A stretch of DNA of 64,000 nucleotides from Clytia hemisphaerica (Eukaryota; Cnidaria; Hydrozoa; Leptothecata; Clytiidae): positions 1,441,132-1,505,131 of the forward strand of contig CACVBU010000274.1 in the NCBI GenBank assembly GCA_902728285.1, given 5' to 3'. The position numbers and the translations under genes are program-made. The notes under the pieces are model-generated. The model saw only the letters and a program-made list of their open reading frames with translations. It was not told where the DNA came from and did no database searches. Shown in pieces: positions 46,063-57,040 of this stretch (position 1 is its first letter; the number at the start of each line of letters is the position of its first letter).

Positions 46063-48604
46063 ATGGTAAGAAGTCAACATAATTAGCTTTGTACTAATAG
46101 TTTCCGACGTTCTAGAGTTTGATATGAATATATTTACAGGCCCGGCGGAACAACCGTTAAAGTGGGGAGGCTGAAGGCTCAAAATGAGATGAGATTTAGC
46201 TTAACAATTAGAGCTTAGAAAGGGATGCAATCATATTCAAAACTTTAGGTACCATCTTTTAATGACTCGTTGAGCTGCATTGAGGCTAGAGCAACTTATA
46301 TTTCACTTATACGGAGATGTTGAATCTTTCAGGAGCGCTGTCAGGTTCTTTATCACATATGAAAGCCAACCAGAGACTGGGAACGAATTTGAAACATTTT
46401 CCAATTTTTTTTAGGGTGGAGGGTACAAATTCTCAGACGAAGAAAAAAGACGTAAGTACTGCTACTGGTTTTGAAATTCAAATTTTCAAGTCCGAAATAT
46501 TTAAAATTCTCTTTGGCATGGCCAATTCAATCTCTTTTAAGCACCTCTTATTCGCTAAATCTTCTATGGTGTATATTTGCCATTCTAGAATAAAAGTGAA
46601 TTTCTTTGTTCAAATCTAGGATTCTTTGTTTTATCTTGAAAGAAAGTTTTTCGGTCTTTTTGACGATAACATCTTAAATTATATATAATCCCTTATTTGT
46701 GGAAACTTCTTAGAACTTCAGAAGATTTTCAACGATGCTGATGATGATTCTTCCGGAAGTATTGATAAAAAAGAATTCAAAAAATTATCCAAGAAGTTGA
46801 ATATTTTCCCTGGTGAAAAAGAATTCGAATCCATGTTTAGAGAAGTTGACGCTGACGGTAAGTGGATTCGAAAAGCTGATCAGAATATCCATTATTAAAA
46901 CCCTAATAACACCCCTGGCTCACAGCCCCGGTGAGACTTTTTCCCACAGCGGGGATGAAATTTTCTATTGAAAACCCAGTGGAGATAAAAATTCTATTGT
47001 CCCTAGGTCGAAAAATCCGGTGGGATGGTTTTGGAGTGCAATTTTTTTACATTGAATTTTGAATGGGGCTGAAATCAAAGTCAATTCCTCAATGGGGATG
47101 AAATTGTAGGGTAGAAGAAAACGGGGACAAGATTTTGGCCGAATTTTCAGCCGGGCTGGGGTCCCAGCGGGTCTGTGACACAGGGGTGTCTAATATCAGT
47201 TTGGTAAACTTTTAGCTCTACATAAAACGGGGGAGGCAAAACCATCCTGTTATAAAAAAGTATATTTCTCAACAAATGCAGTGGGGGAAAAAGCGATACA
47301 AATAAATCGTTTTGGTCAACATATTTTGCTGCTCTAGAACGTTTAAAGTAGCAGTATAAGGAGACAAAAATTCTCATAGCTGCGGTGATTTTCTTGAAGT
47401 GTTGTTTGTTATAAATAGAAATTTTCACAATTTAATCGAATTTCCCATATCTAACAATTGGATACTAGACTTTCTTTTTTTCTGTATTATTATAGGTTCT
47501 GGTGAAATTGACTTCGAAGAATTCATGACGTTATTGAAGAAGATTTTAGCCCCACCATCTGATGAAGAACTCTTAATGAAATTCAAGGTGAGGATTACGT
47601 ATTTTCAAGCTCTCTGTTCATCAATTGTTTGGGAAAAATTAAAAGGCTCCTTATTCTGCCTTAGTTCTAACTAGCCCCTCCTGGATTCAAAAGGTTTTAC
47701 CACCAAGGATTTCTTATTCGACCTATATTCCTACTTTAACTTTTGACTTAAACAAAGAATTACACTGAACCAGGTTATTAGATACCTCGAAAGGAAGACG
47801 ATTTTGTTTAACGTTTAGAACCTTGAAGAATATATAATAACAATGTTCGCCTTCATTCTTGATGAGTTTTTATCTTATCGTCCCATAATTTTCACCATTG
47901 ACTTTCTTTCCAATATCCATTAGAAACTTGATCAAGGAAACAAAGGTTATTTGACGTTCAAAGATTTGAAGGCTGGTTTCCAAGCAATGAATTATCAGAT
48001 CAGTGACAGTGCCATCAAGGATATGATCGCTGTTGCCAGTGATGATGGTGATGATCAAGTCTCCATTGAAGGTAATCTAACACCCCTGTCTCGAAGGTCT
48101 GAAAGTAATACCCTGTCTCGTTGAACTAAAACCAACACCCCTGTCTTGTTGATTTAAAGCAACACTGGTATCGTAGGTCTAGAGCAACACCCCTGTCTCG
48201 ATTGAAGGTAATACAACACCCCTGTCTTGTAGATCTAAAAGCAAAACAACTGTCCCGTAGGTTTGAAGTAGAACCCCTGTCTCTTAGATCTAACAACACC
48301 CCTGCTTCAGAGATCAAGAGCAACCTTTATAATGAAGAGTGTATAACACCCTTGCATCATTGTAGAAACCATCACCCCTGTATTTACAAGAGTACCACAT
48401 TCTATCTTAAAAAGATGACGAATCATCAATTAGATCAAGACCATACAAACTCCTGTCGCTCACGCATCAATAACGGGCCCTGTCAAAAAACAAATCTTTT
48501 GTCTATTTTCCATCTTATCTGAGCTTTTGAAATTAAATTTTAAATTTCCATATTTTCTTTCTCAAGAATTTTCAGCAGTTGCGAAACGACCAAGGAAATT
48601 ATGA
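46063..48604 (+). CDS. Calmodulin-like EF-hand calcium-binding protein
   Basis: Exons: ...46063-46065 (ATG only, immediately followed by donor GTAAGA), 46415-46451, 46714-46857, 47496-47587, 47934-48071, 48567-48604. Joined in phase they give 153 aa beginning MGGGYKFSDEEKRQLQ, close to calmodulin length. EF1 loop at residues 23-34 (D, D, S, G, I, E in positions 1, 3, 5, 6, 8, 12) and EF2 at 59-70 (DADGSGEIDFEE) are canonical. EF3 (95-106, DQGNKGYLTFKD) has Gly at position 3 and Asp at 12. EF4 (131-142) begins with Ser and has Asp instead of Gly at position 6. Calcium binding is therefore expected mainly in the N-lobe. The basic tail AKRPRKL is unlike calmodulin. The last exon has two in-frame acceptors 9 nt apart. 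The single-codon first exon is inferred. Confidence 0.85.
46141..46196. repeat. Dispersed repeat CCCGGCGGAACAACCG, copy 1
   Basis: CCCGGCGGAACAACCGTTAA then 'agtggggaggctgaaggctcaaaatgagat'. It recurs at 52400 with a few differences. Lies in intron 1 of the EF-hand gene. Confidence 0.65.
46909..47189. mobile_element. MITE with ACACCCCTG ends in an EF-hand gene intron
   Basis: ACACCCCTGGCTCACAGCCCC at the left; the right end, reverse-complemented, reads ACACCCCTGTGTCACAGACCC. 'cggggatgaaat'-type units repeat inside. 281 bp. Confidence 0.55.
48078..48390. repeat. Minisatellite of AACACCCCTGTCTCG units
   Basis: About nine diverged units of roughly 30-38 bases, 'aacacccctgtctcgt' plus 'aggtctaaaag', in the last intron of the EF-hand gene. 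The unit core resembles the end of the 46909 MITE. Confidence 0.75.
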
Positions 48605-48693
48605 AGACGACCTATGATACAACGCTGAAGTTATATTCTTTGGTGTAGATAAGGCTTTACATCCGGATGATATCTAGAATTGTAACTAGATTA

Positions 48694-49058
48694 CACGTTT
48701 TTTTCTTTATTAGAACCCAGTTTATAAGAACATTTAGGCTGAAATTCGTCGAAAAATTAAGAACATCGTAAGAACATGCCCAGCCTCAGTTTGGAAAAAT
48801 GTGACAAGAAACTACAATTTTTTCCTCTTTTCAAGCAGTTTTAACCAAACTTAGGGATGGATTTTCTAAAATCGAGAGTCAAATATTGTCCAAATTTTAC
48901 CAACTTTAAGTGCTCTTTATTTTTCATGATGTTGTCGATTTAAGGTAGTCCGAAAAATTAAGAACGCATTTAAGAACATTTTAGGCTGAAAATTGCTAAC
49001 AAAATAAGCACTTCCAGGCTCAGCCAAATTTTAGGTGTTCTAATAAAAAAAAAACGTG
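48694..49058. mobile_element. CACGTTTTTT MITE copy C
   Basis: CACGTTTTTTTCTTTATTAG at the left and the mirrored TTCTAATAAAAAAAAAACGTG at the right, TA on both sides (48692-48693, 49059-49060). Internal 'aagaacat' and 'aggctga' units. Lies between the EF-hand and minicollagen-like genes. Confidence 0.75.
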
Positions 49059-49333
49059 TAATATTATTTTGTCATGTGTCTTTAAATATTTCCACCTTTT
49101 TATCAAAATTATCTACAAAATGAAAATATTGGGTGTCAATCCTTGAAAATAAAAAATAATCATTCAATCTTAGTAGCATTAAAAACTTGGATGAATTTAT
49201 AGTATATTAGGAAAACAAGCTTTTTTCTATCTTATGTTTTCAGTTTTTTGAAAGTTTTAACCTAGTACCTGGCCACGTCATATTAAATTAAAAAATATCT
49301 AAAATTCTTCATAAAATCTAAGCAATGCTAATT

Positions 49334-50501
49334 TCAATCTTCTTCATCGACATATTTCTCCAAAACACTTCGGATCCATTTACCAGACTTTCCATACCTG
49401 CCATGGTAACCACAGCAACCAACCAAACAAGCTGGTTCACATCCAAGACCAACACCTGTGGAAGGAAAAGTAAAATTTTGAAGTCAACATAAACTGATTT
49501 GGACAATTTTGGGTGGGCTATGACTTTTGATCTAAAAAGGATAGTTGGAAAAATCTGAATAAAAATCATAAATCAGCGAGATTCAAAGTTCGAAAAAAAG
49601 GCTAAATTAAGTCGAGTTAAAAATGTTTCACTTTTTTCGTCTTCGTTTTCAGATTTTCCGAAATATACGCCTTTAACATCAAAAACCGTAAATTAGAAAG
49701 TATCTTTCTTACAAGTTATTGCTTTAGGTCATACAAAACGCAAACGCAAAATTGTTTGAGTTTAGGAAATTTCGAGTTATGTATGGAGTAACGTTTATGA
49801 GTTTATGAGGCATTGTTAACTGAAGGGACGAGAAAAACTTGTTCGAGTTAAAGAGACATTCGAGTTATATAGGAATTTCTTTAACTCGAACCTCTTCAAC
49901 TCGAAATTTCCTTAAATCGAACAAGTTTGTGTTCCCCGTGCGTGTTCGAGTTATAGAGATTTAACTTTCTGACACCATTTCTTCAATCTTTATGTAACAA
50001 GCTCTACTCAAGTACTCTTAATTGTGCAGAGAAACGCGAGAAGAGAGACTCAACTGTACATATTCATGCATGTTCTTATAAAGAGTAGTAAGCCCCTCCC
50101 CTATTTTTGGAGATTCAATTTCATTAAATTAACTCCTCGAAAAGTATTACTTACATTCCCCAGTACAAGGAGCTGGCGCTCCCGGTGGCCCGGGTGGTCC
50201 CCGAGGGCCTGGTGGACCCATCTCCCCACATTCAATTAATCCAAAAATCATAAGGGTAAGAGCCATAATGATTGCTAAGATCTTCATACTGCTGAAATAT
50301 TTTTACTAATACTACTTCTAAAAAAATGTTAACATAAAAATCATGCAATAATGAGATTTTTCACTTACATTCCCCTGTACAAGGCGCTGGAGCGGCAGGC
50401 ATACCGGGAGGTCCTGGTGGCCCTGGTGGACCTGGTTCTGAGCCACATTCAATTTGACGAATGGTGAGACAGATAACCAGAAAGATTGCTACAGATTTCA
50501 T
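49334..50501 (-). CDS. Minicollagen-like secreted Cys-rich protein (distal first exon)
   Basis: Exon B 50369-50501 joins exon 49334-49455 in phase to give 84 aa. A signal peptide (MKSVAIFLVICLTIRQIECG) is followed by EPGPPGPPGPPGM, APAP and the domain C-TGE-C-VGLG-C-EPA-C-LVG-CC (residues 41-59). It ends in a basic/acidic tail GYHGRYGKSGKWIRS...EKYVDEED. Minicollagens of cnidarian nematocyst capsules have Gly-X-Y repeats flanked by C-x3-C-x3-C-x3-C-x3-CC domains. Here one spacing is four residues, there is only one domain, the collagen stretch is very short and polyproline is nearly absent. It may be a reduced minicollagen or another capsule protein reusing the fold. A second complete first exon lies between the two. 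Confidence 0.75.
49603..49955. repeat. Foldback of TTCGAGTTA / TAACTCGAA units
   Basis: 'tcgagttaaa', 'tttcgagttat', 'attcgagttatatagg' occur in one orientation and 'tttaactcgaacctc', 'caactcgaaatttcc' in the other, centred near 49880. Lies in the intron of the minicollagen-like gene. Confidence 0.6.
50155..50287 (-). CDS. Alternative (proximal) first exon of the minicollagen-like gene
   Basis: Encodes 44 aa: signal peptide MKILAIIMALTLMIFGLIEC, then GPPGPRGPPGPPGAPAP and CTGE. It ends with donor GTAAGT in the same phase as the distal exon. Both are exactly 133 nt and share the last residues (APAPCTGE), so they arose by tandem duplication. Both can splice to 49455 and complete the same Cys-rich domain. 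Only one downstream exon is present, so this is either an alternative-promoter isoform or a duplicated gene that lost its own 3' exon. Confidence 0.7.
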
Positions 50502-51094
50502 CGTTTTGGACAGCTGTGTATGGAATGTGTATCAGTTCTGAGCTATAAACAGTAGCACAAAAAGAAATAAAATATAGAAACCAAAAATAAAGTGAAATGC
50601 AATGAAAATAAATGAAGAAAAGCAAGAAAATATAATTATTTTGACAAAAAAATCCAGATAATGACGTTTAGAAAAAACTGCAAGAAAATTTTCAAATCGA
50701 AATTCAGAAGATGTGTTTGAAAAAAATTGTAACACGGTCAAGAGATTAACGATGAAAAATTCGAACGAATGTTTTCTATGTTTTGATATTTAAAACTATT
50801 GTTTCTTTGTTTGAAAAAGCTGAAATAAAGAAATTCTCGTTGGAATTACAATTAGATAGATTTCACAAATGTAACAAACCAATTCTTAAAAAATATAATA
50901 CATAGGACAAAAATACCCATAAATTCTCTCCTCACAAATCGTAAGGAAGCTACTACAAATTCTTCAGGGTTCAGAGTTTAATTCGAAAAATTTGAGGTCC
51001 GTGGTATAAAAAGGAATACAAAATGTACAAAAATATGAAAATTCTACTCCTAAAATCATATTGTATCCAAAAATAATATAAAAAATAACTTTTT
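50502..51094. other. Intergenic stretch
   Basis: Between the minicollagen-like first exon and the 3' end of the CASD1-like gene. AT-rich, no feature; the minicollagen-like promoter should be in its left part. Confidence 0.45.
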
Positions 51095-54000
51095 TTAAAT
51101 TTCCCACAAAAGAAATTCCAAGCCGCTATGAGTAGAGCTCCATATTCTTTGCTGAGTCAGCAAATAAGCCAAAGTGTAACATAATGACATCCATACGGTA
51201 CCGAGAATAATATTCTTAACAACAACATCACCGTTGCGTGGCAACATATAACTACTGAAAAACACGGTCAAATGAAACAGTTGATAGGAGACGGCAATAT
51301 AAAGTAAAGTCGATACCGTAAAATTTAACATTGGATAATGAGGTAGGTACACCAGAATCTTCTGCGCACTGTCAATCATATAGATATGAATTTGCGAAAG
51401 GTATGTTTCCAAGGTGATCTTCCCGAGCCATGTAAACAAATTCAAATGATAGTTCCGTAATACGGGATGCATATTTCGCAGCCATGTATAAATACAAATC
51501 GGAATCGGTGACAACCATGGGTGTAAATTTAAATATTCTTCCCGAGGTTTACACATGATGTAATGTATCCATAACAACAAACAAACAAATAATGTTAGCG
51601 TGATAAAATACCGAATGAACTCTCGCATTTTCTTGGTTCTCGGATCGTCCTTGTCAAGGTAGAGAAGGAATTTTTGGTAACGATCGAAGTTAAAAGCGAC
51701 AAACATCCCGACAATCGTAGACCAATGATCATATCTGGAAAAAAAATTGAAGATCAGAGTAAAGAATTGCTGTTGTGTCCAAAGAATTGAAACTAAATTC
51801 AAAAGAAAGATCTTAGAGATTTCAGAATATGGGGTTCAATTGAGTGTTCATGAGCGCCGTGAACAGAGAAGAAAAACGTAAAAAATGACACATGAAAAAA
51901 CGGAGTGTGTATTCAACATTTGCAACGGTTTTTTATTTTATATTTATATAACGGACATTTATTGGCCCAGCCGTGGCGATCCGGGCCTTTCATTAGCAAT
52001 TTTCCTTCCTTCCGCCCAAGTGTGTAATCGAATACAGCTTGTGTTAGGTATTACAAAGTGCATCGAGTCGATTACAAAGGGTGGTAGGTATTACAAAGGG
52101 ATTACTAAAGGTTTTCGTACAGCTTCCAATATCTACTTTTTTGATTCGCTAGGCCCCAACGCCCTAGGGGCTTCTTGTTTCAAAAAAAAAAAAAAGCGTT
52201 CCTTACGTTGATCGTTTCTTCCAATAATCCAAAGTTCCTTTGTCATCTTTCAACGCCCAGTGGAAGGGCGTGAACACCTTCTCAAACACGCCAGGGACGT
52301 TGAAAACCACAAAGTTGCAGATGATGTAGATGAAAAACTTCAACAGAATGAAACTTTCGTGCTGAAATTGAAAATAATGAAATGTATCAGAAAACCCGGC
52401 CCGGCGGAACAACCGTAAAAGTGGGAAGGCTGAAGGCTAAAAATGAGATAAAATTCGCTAGGAACTTGAGAATAAAATCTCATTTGCTCATTTGCTTTGC
52501 TTAGATGGTTGGAGACAGACAAAATATGGCGAAGTTGAATCAATGTCGGTCATTTTTATCATTTTAGTTAGAAGGCTATTCCTCTATCGCAGAGTTTATA
52601 ACTGCTTAGTATTGAAATTTGGCTTCCAAAGAGGTCATTTTAAGAAACCTGTTCTAAAGCTTATCTTCAGTACTGATGGATCTGGTTTCAAAATTTCAGA
52701 TTTCATATCCGAATATTTATCGCGTTTGTGACATACACGTGTTTTTTATAAGAACAAACTATATAAGAACATAAGGCTTCGCTGCCCAAAATGTTAAGAA
52801 GAAGTTAGGAAGATTTTAAGGCTTTGTGGACTCAAAAACACCCTATTTTTTAGGAAAATGGTCAAGATTAAGAACATGTTAAGAACATTTTTGGGCTTGA
52901 AACTCAAAAAATTAAGAACATCCAAAGGCTTCAAAATTTTTTGATGTTCTTATAAAAAGACGTGTACTATATGTTACAGATTGACAAATAATAACATAAC
53001 AATGACATGATATTACCTTATTATAGCGATTCATAACGACCATACAAACCCACACAGAGAGAAACCAATACGTATGCATAGCACAGATGTAATATCGAAC
53101 AAATGTGTGATCTGTTACAGCCATTACACAGAACACCAAGAAATTCAGTCGAAACAACATCTTGAGAAGACGGAATATGGAGTAATCTTTACGGGCTGAG
53201 AAATAGTGATAATTACCTATGGAAAAAAAGATATGATAATTTGAGGTCTTTGTCTAGTAATGTAATGTAATGTAATGTTAGCCTCCTAAGCAGCACACAG
53301 GAAGAGATTTTGTATACCTAGAATTCCCCCTCCTATCCTTAAAGGTTAAGCCAGAAGGTAACTTAGGCAAGAATACGGTAAGGGTTAGTTTTTGATCATC
53401 CCAAATCTATCTAAAACCATGAAAAGTAAAAAGAATCTCTCTAAGGTTAGGGAATTTTTCTGAAAACTGTCTCTGTAAGGGTCGATCTTCAGAGGTCTGG
53501 TTCGCACATATCCGACATTCTCTAACGCTAGTACCCACCCCTACCGGGAGAGTGACAGAATATATTTTCTCACCATATCCGGTCATCCAGACATACGCAC
53601 CAACATACACACGAACAGAATTGAACACTTCTTGAGCATTGAAGTAATGATACCACACAAATTGAACCTGAATAAAATAATGTGTTCTTTCACCATGTTT
53701 AGAATAAGAAATGTAGTGGATTGACCCTATAGATTTCCCAAACAGGCTTCTTTTGAACACAATAAACTATTTAAACCAGACCATCAGAAGCAAAATCCTT
53801 AAAGCATTATTCAAAGGTTCATGTGAAGATAAGAACCCTAAAAAGCCTGGTCAGCAAAAGGTTGGTTTAAGTGTCAGTAATGTCGAAAGCTCCTTACCTG
53901 CATCCAGCCTTTCCATTCTTCCGTTTGATCCCTCACGAGGAGTTGATCCTTCGTTTTTCGAATGGTTAAAACAAACGCCACGAACACCAACAAGAAGAAT

Positions 54001-56165
54001 AAAAAGACGAACATGTCTCTTGAATAGTGCTTCTCCACTTTGGGCCTGAAAACAGAATGATTTTTAGAGAAATGAATTATTTTGGCGAGAGCTAAAAATA
54101 ATAATCTTTCTTAGTTACTTAATTTTCAAGGCGTGTGAAATCAAAGCATGGACAGTGAAAAGGAAATATATAAAAGCGTGTATATAAAAGATACAAACAC
54201 ATAAAAGATGTTAAGGGGGTCCAAGCAATCTCCGAAAAAAGCCGTTAAATTAACAAGGCGAAAAATAACGAAGATTAGATAAGGACTTTCGGGAAACGTT
54301 ACGCATGCGCGTAAATCACAGACCTACCATATCCTAAGACCATCACATAGCCAGAAATAAAACATGAACGCTCCAAACAACATCATTTTGAACAAGAACT
54401 GTTCCAACTTTGGTTGGTCTTTATCATGTGAAAAACATATCTTCTTGATCTTGATGATGACGGTTTGTATTAAAGGTCCTTGCGTTGTACTGTCTTCCCC
54501 TAAAACAGAAATATCATACATTCGTGAGTTTTAATAATAACGTAACACAGTATTAGTAAACTCACAGTAAGTATTAATTCACCGACATTACATATAGCTG
54601 ACACCCTATGTTAGGCAACATCCACTTTTTTGCTACAATGTGGAATCCATACCAGTGAATTTAAGACTAATTCCCTTGAGAATGGTGTCCACATGGCAGT
54701 AAGAAAAGAGCACACTTAAAAAGCAACTTATTAAAAAAATGAACACAACTCTGCTATCATTAAAAAACCCTCGTAAAACTAGCGGTCATTTTTTGACCAA
54801 AGTTTACTACTTCTTTGGAGTATACGTAAGTCATAGTTTCTCATTTAATCAAAATCTTTGATCGGAAACCTGGAATTACTCGAAGTGGTACTGCCTTTTT
54901 TATAAAGGAGAGTGCTTTGGAAGTACCCATATTGAATGGGTAAGGCTTTTCTACATCCCAGCTGACACACAACGTTGTTTCAACGTTCATCTAACGTTAT
55001 ATGGACGTTGTGAATATTAGAAAAACGTTGAAACGACGTTGTGTGCCAGCTGGGATACTTTAATTAATCAAAGATGGTGGGTATAAGGAATTCCTGCTCC
55101 TGGGGTTTTGTAGAGGTTTATGACTCAGACTAAGGAAGACAAGGAACAGGAACTAATCAACAAGTTTGCTTAACCTTCTCCAGTGTCATCAGATTTAGTA
55201 CTGAACTTTGGACTTTTGCTATTTTCAATGTCGTCATCATTGACATGCTTGTAATCTGATTGGTCCGTTCTGCGCATGACAAGTAAGAATAATTTCGCCA
55301 CTTGCAATGTAAACCATGCTGCAATACATGACATCCAAAATGTAAATAGGGCCTTTTGATGAAGACTGATGGTCGGAGCAGACGGTAACCTGTGATATGA
55401 AAATAATATTTCTTTAACAGGGTGAATTTGAAGACATAAACACCTATCGTTCGAGTGTGTTCGATAGGGTTGACTACCTTGTAGGAGTTAACACGTGTGC
55501 TTTAAGCAGCATACATCGGAATTGTCTCTATTATATTTTCTTGGATAAGAATCCTCACGTGTCCGGAGGTTATATCTGTAAAGCCTTAAAATGTTCCTAG
55601 AATTCCTTTCCTAGATTTCGGGCCTTGTACTGTAGCATTACGTTCTTATACACTTTTTTCTTACATATAAAAAACGTTCATTGGACAAACTACCTGAAAT
55701 AGCCAAAATAGCCGAAATAGCCCGTAAAACCGTTTTTTGAGAAATAGTGCTTCCCGGGAAGCTGTACCAAGAAAACAAGTCAAAGACTGTTCATTCTGGG
55801 TCATTTGCTTTTTCCATCGCGTTATTAAAAAAATATGACCCTATTGAACTTAAGGTAACTGGGGCAGGTCGAAAAGAGCGCTGACCAAACAGGTACAGGT
55901 GACATTGATAGTTTGCTGGCCGTTGAACCGATAAAAATAATCTAAAGTTCTAGATTATCAAACTACCCACGTTCAAAACATCAATCACAGGTGCAATATG
56001 AAATGAATTCGAGCCTTTGGATGATGGACAGTGAATGGAGATACAAACTAACCTTTTATAAGTTGTTTCGAAATTCAAATAGGTGTTATGTTCAGTGTAG
56101 TTGAGACCACCAGGGTCATCAGTTTCCCACCAGTGCATTCTTGCAAAGATTATCTTCTCTTTTTT
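51095..56165 (-). CDS. CASD1: CASD1-like sialate O-acetyltransferase, membrane domain (5' end not found)
   Basis: CASD1 is a Golgi enzyme that O-acetylates sialic acids from acetyl-CoA. Visible exons in transcript order: 56053-56165, 55175-55389, 54328-54499, 53898-54045, 53574-53667, 53017-53216, 52207-52361, 51095-51734, all in phase, about 578 aa. Landmarks: FTFWMSCIAAWF (first TM), an Asp-rich linker, MFYFWLCDG, RDQTEEWKGWMQ, WYHYF, VYVGAYVWMTGYG, MLFRLNFLVF, GVFEKVF, then the last exon with HPWLSPIPI and FTWLGKITLETYLSQIHIY. These follow human CASD1 in order, including EEWKGWMQ and TGYG. Human CASD1 is 797 aa; the missing N-terminus carries the SGNH esterase-like catalytic domain. I found no GDS-R codons to the right on this strand. 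The first visible exon (KKEKIIFARMHWWETDDPGG) is the least certain. Confidence 0.85.
51950..52190. repeat. Repeat-like block in CASD1 last intron
   Basis: Higher GC than its surroundings, with 'gtgttaggtattacaaag' and 'ggtaggtattacaaagg' as direct repeats and 'ggccccaacgccctaggggc' followed by an A-run at 52180. The A-run tail suggests a retroposed element. Confidence 0.35.
52400..52455. repeat. Dispersed repeat CCCGGCGGAACAACCG, copy 2
   Basis: Same orientation as the copy at 46141, sharing 'gtgggaaggctgaaggct' and 'aaaatgagat'. Lies in a CASD1 intron. Confidence 0.65.
52736..52964. mobile_element. CACGTTTTTT MITE copy D
   Basis: Left end CACGTGTTTTTTATAAGAAC, right end GTTCTTATAAAAAGACGTG, TA on both sides (52734-52735, 52965-52966). 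Intact and in a CASD1 intron. Confidence 0.8.
54956..55055. mobile_element. 100-bp palindromic MITE (TCCCAGCTG ends)
   Basis: TCCCAGCTGACACACAACGT is mirrored by ACGTTGTGTGCCAGCTGGGA, with AACGTTGAAAC/GTTTCAACGTT inside the arms. Nearly the whole element is a hairpin. A left half-copy lies at 41875. Confidence 0.75.
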
Positions 56166-56336
56166 CTGAAAAATGAAGAAGAGCTTGATAGATCAGAGAG
56201 TTAATGTCCCAAAAAGGACGAAATACACTCCCCATCTCCTGACAAATGGTTGTATAGAAATTTCACAAATTTCTTCACATATATGTAAGACCCAAGACCA
56301 GGGTGAGAGACAGGCAACGCTTTCGAATTTCTAATA

Positions 56337-56536
56337 CACCTTTTTTACATAAGAATAATTTTATAAGAACAATGACGCTCAAAATCGCCAAAAAATAAGA
56401 ACAATTTAAGAACAATGCTGAGCCTGAATTAAACAAGTAAGAACATGATAAGAACAATTTGAGGCTGAAAGTGCCAAAAAAATAAGAACAGACGAGCCTC
56501 AGAAAAATTTTACTGGTTCTTATAAACAAAAACGTG
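56337..56536. mobile_element. CACGTTTTTT MITE copy E
   Basis: Left end CACCTTTTTTACATAAGAAT, right end GTTCTTATAAACAAAAACGTG, TA on both sides (56335-56336, 56537-56538). Internal 'aagaacaat' and 'gaggctga' units. Confidence 0.75.
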
Positions 56537-56837
56537 TACGTTGTTAAACAAACAAAAGAAACAAAGAACAAAGCAAGACCAACTCTTAAAACAACCAGAG
56601 TTTGAAATAATAATAACTGATTTCGGAAATGAAACAAAGTTTTGTTTCAAATTTTTAAATACTGAAGATGTGCTAATCCAAGCGGCTATCTACAAAAACA
56701 CATATTCTGTATTTCAATTCCACCCTAAAACGCCCTCTCCGCCCTATCTTAAACACAAAAGTGTAAAAAATACAACCTCGTTACCTGCGTGTTATCAAGA
56801 AAAAAGATTTACCCCCACTGTTGAGGATATTGATTTT

Positions 56838-57000
56838 TCGAACCCCCTCCTGGATATCCTACTTTATTAGTAAAGACCCCCTGGATATCCACTCTTAAAA
56901 ATATGCTCAACCCCCTGGATATCCTCTCTTATAAAGATGCTTACTCCTGGATATCGTATTTTTTACTTGAAAAGACACTTTACCCCTGGATATCCGCTCC
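56838..57000. repeat. Minisatellite of CCCCCTGGATATCC units
   Basis: Five units of about 35-45 bases sharing 'acccc(c)tggatatc'. Only the core is conserved; linkers vary. Confidence 0.75.
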
Positions 57001-57040
57001 CTTGTTGATATTCTCAACAGGGGGGGCACTGACTATTTCT

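Noticed and set aside
56541..56870. 109-codon plus-strand frame
   Set aside because: Begins in the flank of MITE copy E and runs toward the CCCCCTGGATATCC minisatellite; no domain.
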